NCBI GenBank assembly: GCA_018715025.1
Contig: DVMK01000119.1
Span: forward strand, 1-7,160
From: Candidatus Caccousia avistercoris
GTDB lineage: Bacteria > Bacillota > Clostridia > Oscillospirales > Acutalibacteraceae
DNA length: 7,160 bases
Direction: 5' to 3'
Shown here: piece by piece, positions 1 through 4,276 of the stretch
How the letters are laid out: every line of letters begins with the position of its first letter
How positions within the stretch are numbered: position 1 is the first letter of the stretch
The notes under the pieces: model-generated
Seen by the model: only the letters and a program-made list of their open reading frames with translations
Told to the model about the DNA's origin: nothing
Database searches by the model: none
Program-made: the position numbers and the translations under genes

Positions 1-7
1 AAGGGCG

Positions 8-802
8 TTACAGAAAGCTTGCCAGCTCCGCCAGGTTTTTCATCACCAGGTCTGGCTTCACATCGCTTTTTTCCAGAAGCTCCGGCGTGGTTTCGCCGCT
101 CATGACCAGCACGGAAAGCACCGGTGTGCCGTCTGCCACAGCAATGTCGGTGTACAGCCGGTCCCCCACCACGGCTAATTCCTCCGGGGCGCAGCCGGTC
201 TGCTGCAGCATATATTCCAGCGTATGGCGGGAGGGCTTGCCGAAGAAGGAGCACTGCACCCCTGTGGAAGCCTTGACAAGGGCGGCGATGGAACCGCAGT
301 CCGGGATAAACCCGTTCTCCACCGGGCAGTTGAAGTCCGGGTTTACCCCGTACACCGGCTTTCCGGCCCGGATGAAATCGCAGGCCTTCCGCAGCTTTTC
401 ATAGGTGAGGGTGGTGTCGAAGCCCAGAACGACCACGTCCGGATTTTCTTCGTCCTGGGGGAAGCCAGCCTGGCGGAAATCCTCCAAAAGGGACGGGGTA
501 CCCAGCACGTAGCACCGGGCGCCCGGGTGGTGCTGCCCCAGCCACTGTAAAATGACCCCGTTGGAAATGAGCATTTTTTCCGGCGGAATCGAAATCTCCA
601 TGCGGTTCAGCTTTTCCAGGTAAGCCTGCCTGTTTTTGGAGCTGTTGTTCGTAAAAAAGCAGAAGTCCCGCCCGGTTTCCTTCACCCGGCGCAGGAAATC
701 CTTTGTAAAGGGAAACAGCGTGTCCCCCAAATAGATGGTGCCGTCCATGTCCAACACGAACATGCGCACCTTATCCAACCGTTCCCGCTGTGCCTGTGTC
801 AC
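8..802 (-). CDS. HAD-IIA family phosphatase (NagD/p-nitrophenylphosphatase-like)
   Basis: A 264-residue cytoplasmic hydrolase of the haloacid dehalogenase superfamily, subclass IIA, which removes phosphate from small metabolites through an aspartyl-phosphate intermediate. All four HAD motifs are visible: DMDGT at residues 18-22 (nucleophile D18, acid/base D20), FFTNNSS at 49-55, the motif III lysine in GKPS (K189), and GDRLYTDI at 213-220 with metal-binding D214 and D219. The segment between motifs II and III (about 80-185), with NPDFNCP and a DCGS turn, is the type IIA cap. Length is normal for the family. The start is GTG: an AAGGAGGA site lies 8 nt upstream, and the next in-frame ATG (residue 14) would cut into the first strand. 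A promoter sits in the 114-nt gap upstream, so the gene is probably its own unit. The physiological substrate cannot be read from the sequence; the family includes sugar-phosphate, nucleotide and phosphoglycolate phosphatases. Confidence 0.93.
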   Translation of the reverse strand: MTQAQRERLDKVRMFVLDMDGTIYLGDTLFPFTKDFLRRVKETGRDFCFFTNNSSKNRQAYLEKLNRMEISIPPEKMLISNGVILQWLGQHHPGARCYVLGTPSLLEDFRQAGFPQDEENPDVVVLGFDTTLTYEKLRKACDFIRAGKPVYGVNPDFNCPVENGFIPDCGSIAALVKASTGVQCSFFGKPSRHTLEYMLQQTGCAPEELAVVGDRLYTDIAVADGTPVLSVLVMSGETTPELLEKSDVKPDLVMKNLAELASFL

Positions 803-810
803 CCTGCTCT

Positions 811-818
811 TCCTCCTT
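811..818 (-). promoter_or_regulatory. Ribosome binding site of the HAD gene
   Basis: Reads AAGGAGGA on the minus strand, 8 nt before a GTG codon at 800-802. This near-perfect Shine-Dalgarno sequence is the reason for choosing GTG rather than the downstream ATG as the start. Confidence 0.85.
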
Positions 819-849
819 GTAAAAATTCAAAATTTTGGTTACCCCGGTT

Positions 850-878
850 ATTATAGCAAGGTTTTTCCTTCTGCGCAA
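850..878 (-). promoter_or_regulatory. Sigma-A-type promoter of the HAD gene, extended -10
   Basis: On the minus strand a consensus TATAAT (850-855) is preceded by TG one base upstream, giving the extended -10 element TGCTATAAT (850-858). A partial -35, TTGCGC (873-878, three of six consensus bases), lies at exactly 17 bp. Transcription would start near 843, giving a leader of about 40 nt that ends in the AAGGAGGA ribosome site. The same TGCTATAAT occurs before the carboxypeptidase gene. Box identity is seen directly; activity is inferred. Confidence 0.7.
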
Positions 879-916
879 GAGGGCAGGAAGGGCAGGGAAA
901 GCGGCCAAGGGGGCGC

Positions 917-1843
917 CTAAAACCAGGAAAGCTGCTCCCCGCCTGGTTTTTCCTCCCTGGCGGGCGCCGTCTGCGGACCGTCCTGTTCCCCGCCGCAGAG
1001 GGAGGGGCTGTGGGAAGAGCGCTTTTCCAGGTTGGCCTTCAGCAGGGCCGGGCTGTAGTTGGCGTAGCAGTACAGGCAGCCGTTGCCGCAGGTGTTGTAA
1101 GCCCCGACGTCCACGCTTTGAAAGCAGCCGCACCCCGCCCGCTGGCCCGCCGCCGGTTTCAGAGAGAGCCGCCGTCCCAAAAGCCGTTCCAGCCTTTCCT
1201 TGTCGATGCAGGAGGCCGGCAGGATTCCCCAGCGTTCCATGGCAAGCTTTTCACAGCAGCTTCTTGGCGAAAGGCCCCAGACGGCCGCCGTGCCGCCCGC
1301 AAAGGCGGCGAATTCCTCCATCTGCGCCTGCGAGGGCGCGGCAAGCCCCTTCCCCCGCATGCTCTTGTAAAAGTCTAAAAAGCTTACCGTCACCTGGCCG
1401 GTATAAGGGGAAAGCTTCCGGCACAGGGCGGCAAACTGCTCCCTGTGCCAGGCCATGGAATATTTCCCTGTGAAAAAGATGGGGTCGTACCGCCACACCA
1501 GGCCGTTTTTTCCCAGGCGCTCCCCCAAGGCGCAGAAGGTCTCTGCAATGGCCTGCTTGTCCCGCAGGCCGGGCTCGATGTCGCTTCCATAAGGGGTCAG
1601 CGTGAATTGGAAGTAATACCGGAAGCCCCTTTCCTCCAGCTCGTCCAGGTAAGGGAGCAGCGGGGCCGGATCCTTGGTCCAAAACACGATGGCGTCGGTT
1701 TCAGCGGGCGTGAGGGAAATCTGCCGCGCCTGTGAAGGGTTGCGAGGATTGCGGACCGTCACCCGGCCCTCCCGGATCCGTTCCATAAACCATTCCGCAT
1801 GCCAGCACGGAATATCTGTCCTGCGGGAGGCGGACAAAATCAT
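917..1843 (-). CDS. DUF1848 protein, possible permuted radical SAM enzyme
   Basis: A 308-residue soluble protein of the DUF1848 family, whose function is not established. Family hallmarks seen are SASRRTDIP at residues 4-12, VRNP at 30-33, IVFWTKDPAPL at 52-62, FQFTLTPYG at 78-86, LVWRYDPIFF at 115-124, and a cysteine-rich C-terminal block. That block has CGC (238-240) and then a CX3CX2C motif at C252, C256 and C259, followed by YANY. The CX3CX2CYA pattern matches the 4Fe-4S/S-adenosylmethionine site of spore-photoproduct-lyase-like radical SAM proteins, but sits at the end of the chain rather than the beginning. Residues 264-303 look disordered and the chain ends QLSWF, resembling a sliding-clamp-binding peptide. 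The ATG start is supported by an AAGGAGG site 9 nt upstream. The gene lies 41 nt after the carboxypeptidase gene with no promoter seen between, so co-transcription is likely. Family membership is secure; the enzymatic role is inference. Confidence 0.88.
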   Translation of the reverse strand: MILSASRRTDIPCWHAEWFMERIREGRVTVRNPRNPSQARQISLTPAETDAIVFWTKDPAPLLPYLDELEERGFRYYFQFTLTPYGSDIEPGLRDKQAIAETFCALGERLGKNGLVWRYDPIFFTGKYSMAWHREQFAALCRKLSPYTGQVTVSFLDFYKSMRGKGLAAPSQAQMEEFAAFAGGTAAVWGLSPRSCCEKLAMERWGILPASCIDKERLERLLGRRLSLKPAAGQRAGCGCFQSVDVGAYNTCGNGCLYCYANYSPALLKANLEKRSSHSPSLCGGEQDGPQTAPAREEKPGGEQLSWF

Positions 1844-1852
1844 CGCATCTTC

Positions 1853-1859
1853 CCTCCTT
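1853..1859 (-). promoter_or_regulatory. Ribosome binding site of the DUF1848 gene
   Basis: AAGGAGG on the minus strand, 9 nt before the ATG at 1841-1843. An out-of-frame ATG (1846-1848) lies between the two and is the less likely start, because only the 1841-1843 ATG opens the long frame beginning MILSASRRTDIP. Confidence 0.8.
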
Positions 1860-1884
1860 TTCCGTTTTCCTCTGCCCCGGCCGT

Positions 1885-2943
1885 TCAGAGCGCCGCCGCC
1901 CGCCGGTACACCTCAGCCGCATCCAGCAGGTGGTAGGGCTCGGTGCTGTGGTCGCCGGGCGCGCCGCCGGTGACCAGGATGTATTCCCGCCCCCCTGCCA
2001 GCCCCAGGCTGGCCAGGCAGAGCCCCGCCTCGCTGGTAAAGCCCGTCTTGCCGCCCAGGATCTGGCCGCCGGAAATTTCAATCCCCTCTGCGGCGGAAAG
2101 AGCCGTGCTGTAGAAGGTAAAGCCCTGAGGGTGCTGGGCGGTGGGAGGCACGCTGTAGCGCAGGCTGGTGAAGGCTTGCCGGAATTCTTCGTTTTGCAGC
2201 GCGTACCGAAGCAGCAGGGCCAGATCCCGGGCGGTGGAATAATGGTCCTCCGCCTGCAGGCCGGTACAGTTGGAAAAGTGCGTGTGTTCCATTCCCAGTT
2301 CCTTTGCCTTTTGGTTCATCTGTTCCACAAAGGCTTCCTCAGACCCGGCGGCGTTGTTGGCCAGCGTCAGGCAGCACTCTGCGCCAGAGGGCAGCAGCGC
2401 GCCGTAGAGCAGATCCCGCACAGAGGCCTCTTCCCCCGGCTGAAACCCTGCCATAGAAGCGTTTTCCTCATACAGGGCCGGAAAAATATCCTCCGGTACC
2501 GTGAGGCTCCGGCTCACATCGGGGAAAGACTCCAGCGCCAGCACAGCGGTCATGATTTTTGTGAGGGAAGCAGGGTACATGCGTTCCCCGCCGCTCTTTT
2601 CCGCCAGGATTTCACCGGATTCCAGGTCTGCCAGCACCGCGTTCCGGCTGCAGATCCCTTCCAGCAGGGCGTTGTTTTCGCCGCCCCCGACAAGGCTGAG
2701 GGCGGGTGGCGGCACAGAAGCCGCCGTGCTGCGCGCTTCTCCCTCCCGAAGGGCGGGAAGCAGGATGCTCAAATATACAAACCCAAGGCAGAAGACGGTG
2801 CAGAAGCCTGTCACCAGGGTGCGGAACCAGTTCCGCCTTTTCCTCCGCCGCCTTCCTGCCCTCGGGCTTCTCTGCGGCGCACGGTTCCCCGGGGCCGGGC
2901 GCGGGCCGTACCTCCCGTTACCCCTTGCCCTGTGCTGATCCAT
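1885..2943 (-). CDS. D-alanyl-D-alanine carboxypeptidase (peptidase S11), N-terminally anchored
   Basis: A penicillin-binding protein of the S11 family that would trim the terminal D-alanine from peptidoglycan pentapeptides outside the membrane, limiting cross-linking. The 352 residues comprise a cytoplasmic tail (1-38) very rich in Arg, Pro and Gly, one hydrophobic helix (about 41-63), a linker (64-95), and a penicillin-binding domain (about 97-352). Active-site motifs are SLTK (S126 nucleophile, K129) and KTG (299-301). The second motif, normally SxN, reads SGA (186-188), so the usual asparagine is absent; this may be a subfamily trait. The protein stops at the end of the catalytic domain and lacks the C-terminal amphipathic anchor of classical DacA proteins, so the N-terminal helix is probably an uncleaved anchor. 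The ATG is preceded by AGGAGG at 8 nt, and that site lies inside a perfect inverted repeat. The likely partner pathway is the MreB-directed wall synthesis encoded just upstream. Confidence 0.93.
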   Translation of the reverse strand: MDQHRARGNGRYGPRPAPGNRAPQRSPRAGRRRRKRRNWFRTLVTGFCTVFCLGFVYLSILLPALREGEARSTAASVPPPALSLVGGGENNALLEGICSRNAVLADLESGEILAEKSGGERMYPASLTKIMTAVLALESFPDVSRSLTVPEDIFPALYEENASMAGFQPGEEASVRDLLYGALLPSGAECCLTLANNAAGSEEAFVEQMNQKAKELGMEHTHFSNCTGLQAEDHYSTARDLALLLRYALQNEEFRQAFTSLRYSVPPTAQHPQGFTFYSTALSAAEGIEISGGQILGGKTGFTSEAGLCLASLGLAGGREYILVTGGAPGDHSTEPYHLLDAAEVYRRAAAL

Positions 2944-2946
2944 AGC

Positions 2947-2979
2947 AAAAACCTCCTGTTACAATGTTCTAACAGGAGG
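2947..2979 (-). terminator. Intrinsic terminator for mreB read-through, overlapping the downstream RBS
   Basis: On the minus strand, arm CCTCCTGTTA (2970-2979) pairs perfectly over 10 bp with TAACAGGAGG (2952-2961) around an 8-nt loop, and five T residues follow directly (2947-2951). A stem of five GC and five AU pairs plus a U-run has the form of a Rho-independent terminator, and it is the best candidate for ending the mreB transcript. It also contains the carboxypeptidase ribosome site. A different reading is a dimeric repressor operator, because the repeat abuts the -10 box. The repeat is seen directly; its role is inferred. Confidence 0.6.
2952..2957 (-). promoter_or_regulatory. Ribosome binding site of the carboxypeptidase gene, inside a hairpin arm
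   Basis: AGGAGG on the minus strand, 8 nt before the ATG at 2941-2943. All six bases form part of the 3' arm of the 10-bp inverted repeat at 2952-2979, so in any RNA that contains both arms this site would be paired and hidden. Confidence 0.85.
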
Positions 2980-2988
2980 ATTATAGCA
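2980..2988 (-). promoter_or_regulatory. Extended -10 promoter of the carboxypeptidase gene
   Basis: TGCTATAAT on the minus strand: consensus -10 at 2980-2985 with TG one base upstream. The -35 position (3003-3008) reads AGGCTT and does not match consensus, so activity would rest on the extended -10. Initiation is expected near the G at 2973, inside the left arm of the inverted repeat, which leaves only about four base pairs of the hairpin in this transcript. Confidence 0.6.
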
Positions 2989-3002
2989 GGATTCTATAAG
3001 AA

Positions 3003-3031
3003 AAGCCTTTGATTTTCCTGGCGGGAGGCTT
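3003..3031 (-). other. Imperfect stem-loop in the mreB-carboxypeptidase spacer
   Basis: On the minus strand AAGCCT (3026-3031) pairs with AGGCTT (3003-3008) around a 17-nt loop, followed by TT, C and TTAT. It could be a weak terminator for mreB, but the stem is short and the loop long. It overlaps the -35 position of the downstream promoter. Confidence 0.3.
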
Positions 3032-3041
3032 GCCGATTTCA

Positions 3042-3065
3042 TAAGAATTTCTTGCGAAATTCTTA
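3042..3065 (-). other. Perfect 10-bp hairpin with GCAA tetraloop after mreB
   Basis: On the minus strand TAAGAATTTC (3056-3065) and GAAATTCTTA (3042-3051) pair perfectly around GCAA, a GNRA tetraloop closed by a C-G pair. It begins 27 nt after the mreB stop codon. No U-run follows, so it does not look like an intrinsic terminator; protection of the mreB mRNA 3' end or an RNase processing site are possible roles. The structure is clear from the sequence; the function is unknown. Confidence 0.65.
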
Positions 3066-3067
3066 CG

Positions 3068-3092
3068 GCCCTTCCCCGCCCGGAGAAAAGGC
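3068..3092 (-). other. GC-rich stem-loop directly after the mreB stop codon
   Basis: Bases 3083-3092 can pair in RNA with 3068-3077 on the minus strand: ten pairs, four of them G-U, around a 5-nt loop. It starts at the first base after the mreB stop and is separated from the GCAA hairpin by two bases, so the two would stack in tandem. No U-run follows it. Confidence 0.4.
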
Positions 3093-4118
3093 TCAATAGG
3101 CGGCGCTCAGGGGGTTCAGGATGCCGTACTCCTTTTTGTCCATATCGTCAATATAGCGGATGGCCTTGCCAGCCCCCAGGGCCACACAGTCTGCCGGCGC
3201 TTCTGCCAGGCGCACCGGAAGCTTTGCCTTTCGGCTTAAAAGCTGCGGGAAGCCGAAAATCTGCGCGGAACCGCCGGTGAGCACGCCGCCGTCCTCATAC
3301 ACATCGCCCACCAGCTCAGGGGGCGTGCGCTCCAGAATATCCTGCAGGGAACGGACAATCAGCATAGCCGGCTCAATCATGGCCTCCAGCATTTCGTCGC
3401 TGGTGATGTCTGCAAACTGGGGCAGGCCCGTCATGGCGTTGCGCCCCTTCACCCGGTGGGTCAAAAGCTCGCGCCTGGGGTAAACGCAGCCAATGGCTAT
3501 TTTTGCTTCCTCTGCCATACGGCTGCCGATGATCAGGTTATATTTCCGGCGCACGTATTTGATGACGGCGTCGTCGAACACATTCCCGGCCGTCTTGATG
3601 GAGGCGGAAATGGAAATGCCGCTGAGCGAAAGAATCGCCATGTCTGTGGTTCCCCCGCCAATGTCCACCACAAGAGAGCCGTGGGGGGCTGAAATGTCGA
3701 GCCCCGCCCCCAGAGCGGCGGCCACAGGCTCTTCGATCAGGCAGATCTTCCGCACGTTGGAGGAGCTGATGGAATCCACCACCGCCCGTTTTTCCACCTC
3801 GGTTATTTTGCAGGGAACGCTGACCACCACCCGCGGCATAAACACCTTGCTGCCGCTTACCTTCTTCAGGTAATGGGTGATCAGGTACCGGGCCAAATCA
3901 AAATCAGAGATAACCCCGTTCAGCAGCGGGTACACCACGCGGATTCGCTGGGAGGTCCTCCCCAGCATGGCGTAAGCCTCGTTTCCCACAGCCACCACAT
4001 CGTCGGTGTCCACATCCACCGCCACCACGGCCGGCTCGCGCAGTACAATTCCCTTCCCATCCAGGTAAATTTTTACATAAGAGGTTCCCAAATCAATGGC
4101 GATATCCATTCCGGGCAA
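3093..4118 (-). CDS. mreB: MreB/Mbl-family bacterial actin, rod-shape protein
   Basis: A 341-residue actin-fold ATPase that polymerises under the membrane and guides the peptidoglycan elongation machinery. Sequence signs are phosphate-1 loop DLGTS (9-13), the KGIVLREPAVVAV stretch typical of MreB/Mbl (22-34), catalytic-glutamate region EEPVAAALGAG (129-139), phosphate-2 loop DIGGGTTD (152-159), and adenosine loop GGVLTGGSAQIFGF (277-290). Length is close to the family norm of about 330-350. The N terminus is very short, with no extra membrane-binding helix. I chose the TTG at 4116-4118, because GAGGA followed by GTGAT lies at workable spacing; the in-frame ATG three codons on (4107-4109) has only GGA adjacent. 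No mreC or mreD lies beside it, so it may be a paralogue such as Mbl; the choice between mreB and mbl is not secure. Two candidate promoters lie upstream and a structured region downstream. Confidence 0.93.
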   Translation of the reverse strand: MPGMDIAIDLGTSYVKIYLDGKGIVLREPAVVAVDVDTDDVVAVGNEAYAMLGRTSQRIRVVYPLLNGVISDFDLARYLITHYLKKVSGSKVFMPRVVVSVPCKITEVEKRAVVDSISSSNVRKICLIEEPVAAALGAGLDISAPHGSLVVDIGGGTTDMAILSLSGISISASIKTAGNVFDDAVIKYVRRKYNLIIGSRMAEEAKIAIGCVYPRRELLTHRVKGRNAMTGLPQFADITSDEMLEAMIEPAMLIVRSLQDILERTPPELVGDVYEDGGVLTGGSAQIFGFPQLLSRKAKLPVRLAEAPADCVALGAGKAIRYIDDMDKKEYGILNPLSAAY

Positions 4119-4127
4119 CTCATCACA

Positions 4128-4132
4128 TCCTC
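4128..4132 (-). promoter_or_regulatory. Ribosome binding site supporting the TTG start of mreB
   Basis: GAGGA on the minus strand, 9 nt before TTG (4116-4118) and 18 nt before the alternative ATG (4107-4109). It is followed, after one extra T, by GTGAT, which extends complementarity to the 16S rRNA tail. The spacing favours TTG, though the site is weaker than those of the other genes. Confidence 0.5.
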
Positions 4133-4143
4133 GCTTCGCTGTT

Positions 4144-4166
4144 TACCCCTTGTCCACTAAGGGTAT
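4144..4166 (-). other. Stem-loop in the mreB leader
   Basis: On the minus strand TACCCTT pairs in RNA with AAGGGGTA (seven pairs including one G-U) around an 8-nt loop. It lies between promoter P2 and the mreB ribosome site, so it would be part of the leader from either promoter. No alternative pairing or U-run that would mark a riboswitch is apparent. Confidence 0.35.
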
Positions 4167-4172
4167 GGTTCC

Positions 4173-4203
4173 ATTATACACAAATTTCAGCTTTTTTCAT
4201 GAA
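4173..4203 (-). promoter_or_regulatory. Candidate mreB promoter P2 (proximal)
   Basis: A consensus TATAAT on the minus strand (4173-4178) within an AT-rich stretch containing a run of six A. The best -35 match, TTCATG (4198-4203), has three of six bases at a long 19-bp spacing. The -10 box is good and the -35 poor. The leader would be about 50 nt. Confidence 0.5.
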
Positions 4204-4238
4204 GAATCTGTTACGCCGGGCCTTCCCCGCCGCATGGA

Positions 4239-4257
4239 ATATTATTCATTATAATAT
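4239..4257. repeat. AT-rich palindrome spanning the comF stop codon
   Basis: ATATTAT (4239-4245) and ATAATAT (4251-4257) form a perfect 7-bp inverted repeat around TCATT; after one mismatch GG and CC also pair. It covers the comF TAA (4249-4251) and contains the -10 box of promoter P1, in strong contrast to the GC-rich surroundings. It may be a protein-binding site or simply promoter AT-richness. Confidence 0.4.
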
Positions 4258-4276
4258 ACCGGATTCCGCTTTGCAA
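4248..4276 (-). promoter_or_regulatory. Candidate mreB promoter P1, inside the 3' end of comF
   Basis: TTGCAA (4271-4276; four of six -35 consensus bases) and consensus TATAAT (4248-4253) are separated by exactly 17 bp on the minus strand. The boxes lie in the last codons and stop of comF. Initiation near 4241 would give an mreB leader of about 125 nt. By sequence this is the better of the two mreB promoters. Confidence 0.6.

Larger units (their letters stand above)
803..916 (-). other. Intergenic region, DUF1848 gene to HAD gene
   Basis: A 114-nt spacer. From its upstream end it holds a pyrimidine-rich tract (minus strand) with a direct repeat of CTGCCCT at 889-895 and 880-886, then the HAD promoter, then a leader with a short AT-only inverted repeat (arms 822-827 and 831-836). 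I see no stem followed by a U-run after the DUF1848 stop, so there is no recognisable intrinsic terminator and some read-through into the HAD gene is possible. Confidence 0.6.

Noticed and set aside
771..1133. A 120-codon minus-strand frame bridging the HAD and DUF1848 genes
   Set aside because: It runs out of frame across the end of DUF1848, the HAD promoter and the HAD start, with an Arg/Gly-rich product and no domain.
835..1473. A 212-codon plus-strand frame over the DUF1848 gene
   Set aside because: Its product is low-complexity, rich in Arg, Pro, Ala and Ser, typical of a GC-rich shadow frame; the minus strand carries a clear family match.
1251..1682. A 143-codon minus-strand frame within the DUF1848 gene
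   Set aside because: An alternative frame of a well-supported gene with no family resemblance.
1844..1884. A separate promoter for the DUF1848 gene
   Set aside because: The 41-nt gap is purine- and GC-rich on the coding strand with a ribosome site but no TATAAT-like box, so co-transcription with the carboxypeptidase gene is more likely.
1930..3012. A 360-codon open frame on the plus strand, antisense to the carboxypeptidase gene
   Set aside because: Its translation has no recognisable domain, and the opposite strand encodes intact S11 motifs with a strong ribosome site. Long antisense frames are expected in GC-rich coding DNA.
3003..3031. The AAGCCT/AGGCTT stem as the main mreB terminator
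   Set aside because: Only six pairs with a 17-nt loop and an interrupted U-run; the 10-bp hairpin with five U at 2947-2979 is much better.
4204..4248. A terminator for comF in the GC-rich patch after its stop
   Set aside because: Only about four consecutive pairs (CGGG with CCCG) can form and no U-run follows, so no terminator could be supported.
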